DNA from: a virus
Strand: one strand, 5' to 3'
Virus record (IMG/VR): IMGVR_UViG_3300000101_000036
Location: 12,621-43,585 of that record
Length of the DNA stretch: 30,965 nt
Part shown: piece by piece, positions 18,117 to 26,515 of the stretch
How the letters are laid out: every line of letters starts with the position of its first letter
Numbering within the stretch: position 1 is the first letter of the stretch
Position numbers and translations under genes: made by a program
Notes under the pieces: generated by a model
What the model was told of the DNA's origin: nothing
Databases searched by the model: none
The model's input: the letters and a program-made list of their open reading frames with translations, nothing else

Positions 18117-20570
18117 TTATGATCCACATCCTTCACACTCAAAAGGTGAGTCGTCAGGTCGTATTGTCGGTTGTGAAACCATTTCTAATTCTTTATTATC
18201 ACTTATTATTGAGTTGGAAGTCGGCATATTATTTTTTTCAACCACCTCTTTTTGTGGTTCCGACTCTACCTCAGGTGTTTTCTTCTTGGATGTACTTACA
18301 CCTAAACCTTTAAGTGGGTCAACCGCAGATTTTGTTCTTAAGTAATACATTCCTGTTTTTAAACCTAAGTTCCATCCATGTAAATGTGCCGCCAATAACT
18401 TCGCCTTTGTAGCGTTACTTATAAAAAGATTAAGTGACTGTGATTGATCAATAAAAACAGATCTTTTCGCGGCCATATTCAGTAACGTTTTTTGAGACAT
18501 TTCCCAAACAGTCTTATAAACTTCCTTTACATCAACAGGAATTTCAGGAATGTTTTGTACAGACCCATTCTCCATTATAAGTTTGTTCTTGATTTCGTCA
18601 TTCCACAAATCATTTTCCATTAAACTTTGTACGAGGTGTTTATTAATAACAATAAATTCACCACCTAATGTTCTTCTTGAATATAGATTAGAAGTGAATG
18701 GTTCGAATGCCTCGTTATTACCTAAAATTTGTGCTGTGGATGCTGTTGGCATTGGAGCCAATAAAAGTGAATTCCTAACACCATACTTAACCACCTCTTT
18801 TCTAAGTGATTTCCAATCCCATCTACCTGATAAATCATTATCTTTTAATCCCCACATTTGATATTGGAAAATACCTTTTTCTATTGGTGATCCCGAAATA
18901 GACTCATACGGACCAACATCAGAAGAAATGTCTTTAGATGAGGTCATTGCCGCAAAATAAATAGTTTCAAATATGTCTGTTTGGAGTGTATCCGCAACCT
19001 CTGATTCGAAAGGTATTTTAAGAATACAAAATACATCTGCCAAACCTTGTATACCTAACCCAATTGGTCTATGTTTAAAATTAGATCTCTTAGTTTCTAC
19101 GGTAGGGTAGAAATTTAAGTTGATTACGTTATTTAAGTTTCTTACCACTTGATAAACATAATCATATAGTAGATCGTGACTAAATTCCCCATCTACGATA
19201 TATTTTGGTAGTGCGATAGACGCAAGATTACAAACCGCCTGTTCTGTGGGAGAACTATATTCAATAATTTCCGTACATAAATTAGATGATTTAATTGTCC
19301 CTAAATTCTTTTGATTTGATTTAGAGTTGGCGGCGTCTTTATATAACATGTACGGTGTACCTGTTTCGATCTGTGCCGTCAATATCGCATCCATAAGTTT
19401 TCTTGCCTTCACTACTTTTCTACCTTTACCTTCTTGTTCATATTTCTCATATAACTCAGTAAAGTTTTTAGATTCAGGTGAATCATAAACATCAGATAAA
19501 CCAGGTGCTTCGTCAGGTGAGAATAAAGTCCAATCCCCATCTTGTTTAACCCTTTCCATAAATAAATCAGGAGTCCACATTGCAAGAAATAAATCTCTTG
19601 CTCTCATCTCTTCCTTACCATGATTTTTCCTTAGGTCAATAAATTCAAAGACGTCGGCATGCCATGGTTCAAGGTATATTGCAAATGAACCTTTTCTTTT
19701 ACCACCTTGATTAATCCATCTCGCAACTTCGTTGTAAGTTTTCATCATTGGTAACAATCCGTCTGACTCACCACCCGTACCTTTTATGTATGAACCTTTC
19801 GCTCTTACATCATGTACATGTAATCCAATACCTCCAGCCCACTTAGATATGTTAGCAACATCCTTTACGGTATTAAATAATGAATCTATATCGTCACCTT
19901 TATTACCAATAAGGAAACAAGATGACATTTGTGGTCGTCTTGTACCCGCATTAAATAAGGTTGGTGTTGCATGAGTATAAAAGTGTTGAGACAGGTCATT
20001 ATAAATTCTAATCCCTTCTTCTACATCACCATTACATATTCCCATTGCAACTCTCATATACATGTATTGAGGTCGTTCAACAATCTTCTGACTGATTTTT
20101 AATAGATATGATCTCTCTAAAGTTTTAAACCCAAAATAATCAAAATCAAAATCCCTTTCTTGTACAACCGCACCATCAATGGTACTTTTGTTTTTCATAA
20201 CGAATTCATATAAATCGTCAGATATTAGTGAAGATTCTTTACCTGTTCTTGGTTCAATAAAAGAGTATAATTCTTTTATCGCTTGTGAAAACCTTTTAGG
20301 TGTGGTTTTATGTAAATTGGTAACCGCTAACCTACCTGCAAGTTTTGCATAATCAGGGTGAGTCGTCGCCATAGCCGCCGCAGTTTCTGCCGCCAAAGTA
20401 TCTAACTCTGTTGTTGTTATCTCATCATATATTCCTTGCGTGACCTTTAAAGTAATATATGTTGGATCTACATAATCTAAGTTTAAATCAGAACACAATG
20501 CGGATATTCTCCTTGTGATCTTGTCATATTTCATTTGTTCTAAAGAACCATTTCTCTTTTTTACTTTCAT
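18117..20570 (-). CDS. nrdA: Ribonucleotide reductase class I, large (alpha) subunit
   Basis: Reduces ribonucleoside diphosphates to deoxyribonucleotides for phage DNA synthesis, working with NrdB. At 817 residues it is slightly longer than T4 NrdA (about 754). An ATP-cone-like region opens the protein (VKKRNGSLEQMKYDKITRRI). Active-site cysteines are in RRPQMSSCFLIG, SSNLCTEIIEY and QAVCNLASIAL. The radical-transfer Tyr region is MPTASTAQILGNNEAFEPFT followed by SNLYSRR. The C-terminus ends CEGCGS, the redox-active Cys pair that regenerates the active site, preceded by a poorly conserved linker with SKKKTPEVES. It starts 12 bases after nrdB, so the pair is co-transcribed in the order nrdB-nrdA, the reverse of T4. 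It is followed by a strong terminator. Confidence 0.97.
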   Translation of the reverse strand: MKVKKRNGSLEQMKYDKITRRISALCSDLNLDYVDPTYITLKVTQGIYDEITTTELDTLAAETAAAMATTHPDYAKLAGRLAVTNLHKTTPKRFSQAIKELYSFIEPRTGKESSLISDDLYEFVMKNKSTIDGAVVQERDFDFDYFGFKTLERSYLLKISQKIVERPQYMYMRVAMGICNGDVEEGIRIYNDLSQHFYTHATPTLFNAGTRRPQMSSCFLIGNKGDDIDSLFNTVKDVANISKWAGGIGLHVHDVRAKGSYIKGTGGESDGLLPMMKTYNEVARWINQGGKRKGSFAIYLEPWHADVFEFIDLRKNHGKEEMRARDLFLAMWTPDLFMERVKQDGDWTLFSPDEAPGLSDVYDSPESKNFTELYEKYEQEGKGRKVVKARKLMDAILTAQIETGTPYMLYKDAANSKSNQKNLGTIKSSNLCTEIIEYSSPTEQAVCNLASIALPKYIVDGEFSHDLLYDYVYQVVRNLNNVINLNFYPTVETKRSNFKHRPIGLGIQGLADVFCILKIPFESEVADTLQTDIFETIYFAAMTSSKDISSDVGPYESISGSPIEKGIFQYQMWGLKDNDLSGRWDWKSLRKEVVKYGVRNSLLLAPMPTASTAQILGNNEAFEPFTSNLYSRRTLGGEFIVINKHLVQSLMENDLWNDEIKNKLIMENGSVQNIPEIPVDVKEVYKTVWEMSQKTLLNMAAKRSVFIDQSQSLNLFISNATKAKLLAAHLHGWNLGLKTGMYYLRTKSAVDPLKGLGVSTSKKKTPEVESEPQKEVVEKNNMPTSNSIISDNKELEMVSQPTIRPDDSPFECEGCGS

Positions 20571-20582
20571 CTTTGTTACTTA

Positions 20583-21557
20583 TTAAAAATCCATGTCTCC
20601 GAACGCAGAATCTATATCTTCTTCGGTTTCGTTATTAACACCCGCCTTTTGGTATTCCGCCACTCTTTTCTCGAAAAAGTTAGTCTTTCCTTGTAATGCA
20701 ATGTTTTGCATAAAGTCAAATGGATTTTCAGTGTTAAATTTCTTTTCAATATTTAAAGAATCTAACAATCTATCGGTAACAAATTCTAAGTATTGTTCCA
20801 TTAAATCCGCATTCATACCGATTAACCTAACCGGTAGTGCCTCAAGAATAAATTCCTTCTCAATCTCTAATGCTGAAAGAATTATTTCTTCAATTCTACC
20901 TTCAGGTAATTTATTTTGAATATGTTCATTGTATAAATGACATGCAAAATCACAGTGAAGTCCCTCATCTCTTGAAATAAGTTCATTAGAAAAAGTTAAA
21001 CCTGGCATTAACCCACGTTTTTTGAGCCAAAAGATAGAACAAAATGATCCTGAAAAGAAAATACCCTCTACCGCTGCAAACGCAATAAGTCTCTCTGCGA
21101 ATGAATCTGACTCAATCCACTTCAACGCCCATTCCGCTTTCTTTTGAATTGCAGGAATGGTCTCAATCGCGTTGAATAATCTGTCCTGCTCTTCAGTATC
21201 TTTAATTAGAGAATCAATTAGTAATGAATATGTTTCTGAGTGAATATTTTCCATTGCAATTTGAAAACCATAAAAGAATTTTGCTTCGGTATATTGTACG
21301 TCGTTAATAAAATTTTCAGCAAGATTCTCATTAACAATACCATCAGATGCCGCGAAGAACGCCAATACGTGTTTAACGAAATGTCTTTCATCATCGTTCA
21401 ATTTGTTAGTCCAATCACTAACATCTTGTTGTAAATCAATTTCTTCCGCAGTCCAAAAACTCGCTTCTTGTTGTTTATAGTACTTCCAAATATCGTTATG
21501 TGTTATTGGGAATAGGACAAATCGTCCAGGATTTTCTTGTAAAATCTTTTCAGTCAT
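20583..21557 (-). CDS. nrdB: Ribonucleotide reductase class I, small (beta) subunit
   Basis: It makes the diiron-tyrosyl radical used by NrdA. The protein has 324 residues, starting [20 protein letters not shown]. Diiron ligands and radical Tyr are visible with exact E. coli spacing: D72, E103, H106 and Y110 (31, 3 and 4 residues apart, as in D84, E115, H118 and Y122). The second ligand set is in [13 protein letters not shown] (Glu) and RDEGLHCDF (E-x-x-H). The radical Tyr is present, so this is a Tyr-type rather than a Tyr-free enzyme. The C-terminus ([13 protein letters not shown]) is acidic and aromatic, as expected for the tail that docks into NrdA. The gene lies between gp41 helicase and nrdA. 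Confidence 0.97.
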   Translation of the reverse strand: MTEKILQENPGRFVLFPITHNDIWKYYKQQEASFWTAEEIDLQQDVSDWTNKLNDDERHFVKHVLAFFAASDGIVNENLAENFINDVQYTEAKFFYGFQIAMENIHSETYSLLIDSLIKDTEEQDRLFNAIETIPAIQKKAEWALKWIESDSFAERLIAFAAVEGIFFSGSFCSIFWLKKRGLMPGLTFSNELISRDEGLHCDFACHLYNEHIQNKLPEGRIEEIILSALEIEKEFILEALPVRLIGMNADLMEQYLEFVTDRLLDSLNIEKKFNTENPFDFMQNIALQGKTNFFEKRVAEYQKAGVNNETEEDIDSAFGDMDF

Positions 21558-21583
21558 GTTTTAAATGTATTTAGTTAAATTAA

Positions 21584-22975
21584 TTATATGTTGTGTGTTT
21601 TTTTGTACATCTCAGCAGCACGGTTGATACCTTGTTCTTGTTTCCTCATTTGATGACCCAATAAGGTTTCTTGTTCCGTGACATCGATATCCATGAATTC
21701 GTTATCGAATTTACAATTGTTAAAGTTCACACCATCTCTACCAACTCGCGACTTAATTAAACTCATATTAGCCGTCTTATTATCTTTTTGTTCTAAACTC
21801 TTTGCAATTGAAAGAATTATATGTGCTGTTTGTGCCTTTTTTATTGACCCACCCATATCATCGACATTTACAATATCCGCCGAAATTGAACTTCTATTAC
21901 CTTGGGATGCAGTCCATAATGCCATATTCAAGTCATAACACATTGCATCTAATTGTCTAATAACGGATCCCTCACCTTTCCACTCTTCGTCATATCCTTT
22001 AGATCTATCCGCAATCATACAATCCACATAGTCAATAACAACTAAGTCTGCCTTAAACCCTTGTGATTGTAATTTTAATAATTTTCTTTTAACATCACTA
22101 ACCGTGGTGTTGTAATTTTCCATTCTGATGATCTTTAAACCACCAAAAGAATCTCTTTCCTGACATTCACGTGCTTTCGTAATTGTTTCTAATTTAGATT
22201 CAGGACTTGCAACTTGTTGATCGGTACTAAGTCCTGACCAACATGTAAAATGTTTTTGTTTAATTTGTGTTAGGGTATCCTCAAAAAATATTTGTACAAC
22301 TTTGTGTCCTGTATTTGCCGCAGTATTCGCGAACTTAGTAAGGATAGTTGATTTACCAACACCTGTAGGTGCCAATATCATACCTAATTCACCTGTCCCG
22401 ATACCACCTTTTAAAAGATCATCTAACCCCCTTATTCCTGTTGGGATTGGTACTCTTGGGTCAATATCTAATGCGTTATCAAGATCATCGAATATGTCAA
22501 TAATATCGTCGTCTGTAGCACCTACCTGTAGTGACACATTAACCATATCCGCAATTTTATCATATGACTCAAAATCACCCTTATCGATGATTTTTAGTGC
22601 ATCACTCATTGTTTTTCTTAAATTTTGTTGTTTACAAAAATTAAGTGCAGTGTCCTTTACGTAAGTCTGACCTACAACAACTTCATCTAAATTCTCTATC
22701 GAATGAAGTGTCTCACTATGTAACCTACCGGCTAATGGATTATTTGCCGTTTCAGTCATTATCTTTTGTTTAAGAGTCTCATATGTCGGAATAGTTTTAT
22801 ATATGTCCTGTAACTCTTTTACGTGTGTAATAATGTATTTAAATGAATTATTATCAAAGTACCTACTTTCAAGAACCTCCATTATTTGTTCACCATATTT
22901 GGCATCTTCAATAATAGATTTTATTAACGCTTGTTGGAATTGATTTCCTAATTTTCCGAAGTTCATCTCACTCAT
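21584..22975 (-). CDS. gp41: Replicative DNA helicase, T4 gp41 / DnaB-like
   Basis: Hexameric 5'-3' helicase that unwinds DNA at the replication fork. At 463 residues it is close to T4 gp41 (about 475). The N-terminal domain (FGKLGNQFQQALIKSIIEDA) is followed by a RecA-like core with Walker A in LAPTGVGKST near residue 205, Walker B in ADLVVIDYVDC, and later DnaB-family segments (GEGSVIRQLDAMCYDLNMAL, then TASQGNR). The tail AEMYKKTHNI is polar. The start is six bases after the stop of the 150-aa gene and has an AAAGTACT leader without a purine-rich Shine-Dalgarno. No gp61-type primase gene is visible in the window, so the primase must lie elsewhere or be replaced. Confidence 0.94.
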   Translation of the reverse strand: MSEMNFGKLGNQFQQALIKSIIEDAKYGEQIMEVLESRYFDNNSFKYIITHVKELQDIYKTIPTYETLKQKIMTETANNPLAGRLHSETLHSIENLDEVVVGQTYVKDTALNFCKQQNLRKTMSDALKIIDKGDFESYDKIADMVNVSLQVGATDDDIIDIFDDLDNALDIDPRVPIPTGIRGLDDLLKGGIGTGELGMILAPTGVGKSTILTKFANTAANTGHKVVQIFFEDTLTQIKQKHFTCWSGLSTDQQVASPESKLETITKARECQERDSFGGLKIIRMENYNTTVSDVKRKLLKLQSQGFKADLVVIDYVDCMIADRSKGYDEEWKGEGSVIRQLDAMCYDLNMALWTASQGNRSSISADIVNVDDMGGSIKKAQTAHIILSIAKSLEQKDNKTANMSLIKSRVGRDGVNFNNCKFDNEFMDIDVTEQETLLGHQMRKQEQGINRAAEMYKKTHNI

Positions 22976-22981
22976 AGTACT

Positions 22982-23434
22982 TTAGTTTTGTTGTAAATTA
23001 TAATTCATATATTTTGTCGTTATATCCTCTAAAGAGAAGGTCTCACTTAGTCCACCTAATACTCTTCTTAAGATCGGTCGAATGTCCACAGAATATCTCA
23101 CCTTAGGATGATAAATATGTGCAGGGAATGCCCTTGAAATAAATACATCGTCATTCTGCTTAATCTCCACTCTGAAGTATTCATCTGGGTCTGGACCCTC
23201 GTTGTTCAAAGGGTCGAAAACGGGAAAATAATGTTGATCTTTATGTAGATAATCCAAAGTTTTTTGTTTTAAATTTTCTTCGATTTCTTCACAAATATTT
23301 TTAACATCGTAGTGAAGATCCATAGATCTTTTAACTTTCGGGTTAAATCCTCTGACATTAAAGAACCTTTGGCAGATAATATTATCATTCAAGGTTAATA
23401 GAAATTCAAGTTTTGTTGTTTCGTTGTTACTCAT
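22982..23434 (-). CDS. Hypothetical protein with internal duplication (150 aa)
   Basis: No family is recognised. Residues 16-40 and 94-118 align without gaps as an internal repeat of the form N-D-x-[IV]-5x-R-x-F-4x-[FY]-x-P-K-V-[KR]-x-S-[MV]-D-[LI]; nine of 25 positions are identical. The two copies are 78 residues apart, separated by a charged helix and a Pro/Asp-rich turn (VFDPLNNEGPDPDEYF). The start overlaps the end of the 5' nuclease gene by eight bases and the stop is six bases before gp41, so it belongs to the replication operon. A small replication accessory factor is a reasonable guess from context only. Confidence 0.8.
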   Translation of the reverse strand: MSNNETTKLEFLLTLNDNIICQRFFNVRGFNPKVKRSMDLHYDVKNICEEIEENLKQKTLDYLHKDQHYFPVFDPLNNEGPDPDEYFRVEIKQNDDVFISRAFPAHIYHPKVRYSVDIRPILRRVLGGLSETFSLEDITTKYMNYNLQQN

Positions 23435-24443
23435 TTGTTTTAATTTTTATAACTCTTTTATTTTTTTCCTTACGAGTTAAACGTAAGAAAGGGTTAAGGA
23501 ATTTTATCCACGCATCGTCTGATTTAGGTAGGACGGTGAATAACCCATCTTCCATCATCATCTTCATTGTGTTCTTATAGGATCTTCCTTCGGGATCCAA
23601 TTTTTCATGTATAAGGTCTGTGATTGTTTCTCTCGCGATATCTGTGAGAAACGGTTGATCTAAACTTACAATACTTTCATTGAGACTAAAAAACTCCTCT
23701 CCGTAAATACCGTATTTTGTAACCCCCGTTAAAAGATTTTTTATGGTTTTATTATCTTTATCCTCCTCGAACAATTCGTTTGAACGTTCAACGAGTTCAT
23801 TTAGAGTAACGGGTCTTGTCTTTAACTCAGGAAAAAGTTTTAATATTTTCTTAGTCCCTAAATTATAGATTCCTGTGATATTGTCTGATCGATCACCACA
23901 CACAATCTTAACGATTTTAACGTTCTGTATGTGTAGTTCTTGATGTTCATATTGTATTATGTCATCTTGACCGTATAGTTTCCTGTGTGATGGGTTATAT
24001 ATCTTTGTTGTGTCAGATACTAATTGAGTTAAGTCCCCATCAGAAGAGTAGATAATTATGTTTTCGGTACTTTTTTGTGCGTATTCCGCAATACCGTCAT
24101 CCGCTTCGCAGAATTCAAACTCACCTTGTCTAACATATAGTTCTTCGAGGTACTGTTGAATTCTTCTTCTTTGTCTTGTGTATGATTCTTTTTCTTTGTC
24201 AGTTCGGATTCGTTGTCTTCTATTCTCCTTATAACGAGAGTACATCTTTTTACGAGTGGAAGCACCATCTTCTCCGTCCCAAAAAACAACGATTTTGTCT
24301 AACTTATAAAGTTCAAATGATTTTCTTAAAGTATTAATGAAATGATATATACCACCAATATGATTACCCTTATAGAAGTAATTTTTTACTCCATAAAATC
24401 CGATTGTAAGTAAGTTATCTCCGTCTACTAATAATACTGACAT
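23427..24443 (-). CDS. rnh: 5'-3' exonuclease / RNase H (FEN-like)
   Basis: Removes RNA primers and 5' flaps during lagging-strand synthesis. At 338 residues it is somewhat longer than T4 RNase H (about 305). The conserved acidic residues of the FEN/PIN-type nuclease are visible: VLLVDGDNLL at the N-terminus, KIVVFWDGEDGASTRK, then EADDGIAEYA, IYSSDGDLTQLV, and VCGDRSDNITG leading into the helix-hairpin-helix-like segment NLGTKKILKLFPEL. The basic segment YSRYKENRRQRIR follows the family pattern of a helical arch. The gene begins 26 bases after uvsX and overlaps the next gene by eight bases. Confidence 0.92.
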   Translation of the reverse strand: MSVLLVDGDNLLTIGFYGVKNYFYKGNHIGGIYHFINTLRKSFELYKLDKIVVFWDGEDGASTRKKMYSRYKENRRQRIRTDKEKESYTRQRRRIQQYLEELYVRQGEFEFCEADDGIAEYAQKSTENIIIYSSDGDLTQLVSDTTKIYNPSHRKLYGQDDIIQYEHQELHIQNVKIVKIVCGDRSDNITGIYNLGTKKILKLFPELKTRPVTLNELVERSNELFEEDKDNKTIKNLLTGVTKYGIYGEEFFSLNESIVSLDQPFLTDIARETITDLIHEKLDPEGRSYKNTMKMMMEDGLFTVLPKSDDAWIKFLNPFLRLTRKEKNKRVIKIKTNE

Positions 24444-24469
24444 TTTTACCTTTTATAGGTTCAACAATT

Positions 24470-25465
24470 CTATACCTCCTCTTTGATATCAAAGTCACCT
24501 TCAATACCCAATTGGTCTTTCCAAAACTCTGCGTGTTCTTTTTTGTACTCCTCTAACGATTTCTTTTCCTCAGTAGAATCTTTTCCACTTAAGAACCCGT
24601 GTGCGGTTACTATAATCCTACCATCTTCATAACCAAGACCATTTACGTGGTTTTTCATGATAGAAATTTTTGTTCTTGTTGCGAACTTTACCTTTCTCTT
24701 ATCCTTAACGGCAGAAATAGGGTTAGTACCCGCATTTTTCTGATTACCAAATCTAAATACAAGTGTAGAGTTTAACCATATTGATTCTCCACCCTTCGCC
24801 TTAATTTTTGGTTGACTAAATGGATTGTCTGGAAGTTCCACCCAAGGTTGATTTACAATAACAAGTGTGTTTGTAAATTCTGAATCGACTCTTCTTGATC
24901 CTGAAATTCTCTGATTTATACCCATTCCGATTTTATCGGCTAACGTCGATGCGTTATGTTGTTTACCACCTTTACCGTCAAAGGTCATTTTACATGGTAC
25001 CGAACCAACCGAATCCCACAAGAATAGTAAATCATATTCCAATTCACCTTTCTTCTGAGCGTCTATTAATTCGTTTATATAATCAGTAATTTGTTCTATG
25101 TATTGAAATTCGTTATTGAAAAGAAAGAATCCATCATATTCGATTTCTCCTGTTTCTTCATCGACCGTTTCATCGAGATCAAGACCCATTAATTTTGCAT
25201 GTGGGAAATCCCATTTCTGTTCTGTAATTATAAAAACAGGAAGTACACCTTTTTTCTGTGCATCAACCGCAGTTTTAACAAGTGCAGTTGTTTTACCTGT
25301 ATCTGAATGACCTAACATCATATTAATATGTCCCATACACGGACCTGGTAGTCCCGTCGCATCTAAAAACGCGTCACCTAAATCAAAAAACTTGTCAGAC
25401 TTAAACTTCGCCTGTTTTGAGAACTTTGATTTAATACTTTTAAAATCTTTTTTCTTAATTGCCAT
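24470..25465 (-). CDS. uvsX: RecA-like recombinase, T4 UvsX-like
   Basis: Strand-exchange ATPase for recombination-dependent replication and repair. The protein has 331 residues, shorter than T4 UvsX (about 390), mainly at the C-terminus. Walker A is GHSDTGKT at residues 52-59, a standard GxxxxGKT. Walker B is in YDLLFLWDSVGS. The loop region KGGKQHNASTLADKIGMGIN and the following NTLVIVNQPWVELP fit RecA/UvsX DNA-binding and core segments. The tail is acidic (IEGDFDIKEEV). The start MAIKKKDFKS lies just downstream of a structured intergenic element and close to gp32, the single-strand protein with which it competes and cooperates on DNA. Confidence 0.94.
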   Translation of the reverse strand: MAIKKKDFKSIKSKFSKQAKFKSDKFFDLGDAFLDATGLPGPCMGHINMMLGHSDTGKTTALVKTAVDAQKKGVLPVFIITEQKWDFPHAKLMGLDLDETVDEETGEIEYDGFFLFNNEFQYIEQITDYINELIDAQKKGELEYDLLFLWDSVGSVPCKMTFDGKGGKQHNASTLADKIGMGINQRISGSRRVDSEFTNTLVIVNQPWVELPDNPFSQPKIKAKGGESIWLNSTLVFRFGNQKNAGTNPISAVKDKRKVKFATRTKISIMKNHVNGLGYEDGRIIVTAHGFLSGKDSTEEKKSLEEYKKEHAEFWKDQLGIEGDFDIKEEV

Positions 25466-25480
25466 ATTGTGTTTTAAAAT

Positions 25481-25559
25481 GGACCCACCCGTAGGGACCG
25501 ACTAATCGGTTCTGTAGCTCCACCAGATGTTTCCATCAATAATTCTTGTGGGTGGGTCC
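25481..25559 (-). ncRNA. Candidate structured RNA between gp32 and uvsX
   Basis: A perfect GC-rich 10-bp stem, GGACCCACCC (25481-25490) with GGGTGGGTCC (25550-25559), closes a 59-base interior holding two more hairpins. On the minus strand these are GATG-GAAA-CATC (a GNRA tetraloop, 25526-25537) and ACCGA-TTAG-TCGGT (25497-25510). This gives a three-way-junction layout in an otherwise very AT-rich genome. It is in the transcript as the gp32 3' UTR and uvsX leader. The last stem strand is followed by ATTTT, so termination or attenuation before uvsX is possible. I do not match it to a known riboswitch or ribozyme. Confidence 0.6.
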
Positions 25560-25566
25560 GTGTTAA

Positions 25567-26412
25567 TTAAAATGGTAGGTTATCGTCTACTTTTGTTGTT
25601 GATTGTGCATCTTCCACTTCAACCTTAGGTGTCATTGTTGATCCACCAAATGTTTCCTCACCACCCAAAGAAGAGATAAACTTCTTAGCGTCTTTGTCCC
25701 AAATAGGGTTTTCACCCGATGCGACTAATTGTAAGTATTCAACAGGTTTAATAGAATAAACATCTCTCCAAGTCTGTGGGTCGTTTGTCCACGCATTTGA
25801 TACTTCAGGATCACTATGTAATGCTGACTTATCTTCTTGGATAATTGAATTAATTGTGGTGTATTCTCTTCCGTTGTTCGCCTTTGTTACGGCTAATGAT
25901 AGAATTAAATCTCTACCCTCAACAACATCAGTAATGTCACCTTTACTTCTAATGATTGGAATAATTTTATCTAAATTACCATCACCTTTATAGTTGTGTT
26001 TAAATCTCCAAAATTTTGGACCATCTTGTTCGTTATCTCTATCAATAACTTTAACTATATAGAATTTTTTTGCTCTATAGTTTCTTGCCAAGATTTTATC
26101 ATCCTCACTTCCTGTTGATAATAAACTTTGTCTAACCTCATTTAAAGGAGATACGTCACCATCTTGAGATGGATCATAAAGTTTTAACCACTTTCCATCC
26201 ACCTGTACTTCGTGGAATGCGATTTCTTGAAATGGACTTGTTCCATCAGTTGTTGGGAGAATTCTAATTCTCTTTTGTCCTGATTGTGTCCCTTTAGGAA
26301 GAATTGTTGTGAAGTACCTTTTAAGTCTTTCTTCACTTGAAATTCTGTTGCCGCCCGCGGCCGGTTGTGTGTTCTTCTCATATTGAGAAAGAATTGCATC
26401 GATTGAACTCAT
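25567..26412 (-). CDS. gp32: Single-stranded DNA-binding protein, T4 gp32-like
   Basis: Coats single-stranded DNA and coordinates replication, recombination and repair. Starting at MSSIDAILSQYEK gives 281 residues (T4 gp32 is 301). A longer frame from 26469 adds a hydrophobic leader out of family and begins inside the upstream hairpin, so I reject it. The fold is suggested by FHEVQVDGKWLKLYDP and FWRFKHNYKGDGNLDKII, and the C-terminus is acidic with an SSB-like tip, DDNLPF. There is no Cys in the protein, so the zinc ribbon of T4 gp32 (one His, three Cys) is missing although the His of AFHEV remains. The gene stands first after a terminator and directly upstream of uvsX. Confidence 0.88.
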   Translation of the reverse strand: MSSIDAILSQYEKNTQPAAGGNRISSEERLKRYFTTILPKGTQSGQKRIRILPTTDGTSPFQEIAFHEVQVDGKWLKLYDPSQDGDVSPLNEVRQSLLSTGSEDDKILARNYRAKKFYIVKVIDRDNEQDGPKFWRFKHNYKGDGNLDKIIPIIRSKGDITDVVEGRDLILSLAVTKANNGREYTTINSIIQEDKSALHSDPEVSNAWTNDPQTWRDVYSIKPVEYLQLVASGENPIWDKDAKKFISSLGGEETFGGSTMTPKVEVEDAQSTTKVDDNLPF

Positions 26413-26447
26413 AATTTTAAATTTTAATTTATTAATGTTATATAAAA

Positions 26448-26476
26448 AAGATACATAAAAAAAGTTCAAGAGTCAA
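26448..26476 (-). promoter_or_regulatory. Possible sigma70-like promoter for gp32
   Basis: On the minus strand TTGACT (26476-26471) is followed after exactly 17 bases by TATCTT (26453-26448), about 35 bases before the gp32 ATG. The -35-like box lies in the loop of the terminator hairpin. In an AT-rich spacer such matches can arise by chance, and a Bacteroidota host would prefer a different consensus (TTTG boxes), so this is weak. Confidence 0.25.
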
Positions 26477-26489
26477 CCCCTTGAACTTT
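26461..26489 (-). terminator. Terminator hairpin upstream of gp32
   Basis: AAAGTTCAAG (26461-26470) pairs perfectly with CTTGAACTTT (26480-26489), a 10-bp stem with a nine-base loop. On the minus strand it is followed by a T run (CTTGAACTTTTTTTATG). The plus side is also T-rich. It ends the small-gene block and isolates gp32, which T4-type phages regulate separately. Confidence 0.75.
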
Positions 26490-26515
26490 ATTAATTTTTT
26501 TATATGTGGTATTTT

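Noticed and set aside
25481-25559. A tRNA or hammerhead ribozyme reading of the structured spacer
   Set aside because: The ends look like an acceptor stem, but there is no TTCRA loop or D/anticodon arm layout. The CUGAUGA and NUH core of a hammerhead is missing.
26413-26469. Longer gp32 start at 26469
   Set aside because: It begins within the upstream hairpin and adds a hydrophobic leader. MSSIDAIL is the better start and has an AT-rich leader typical of the window.
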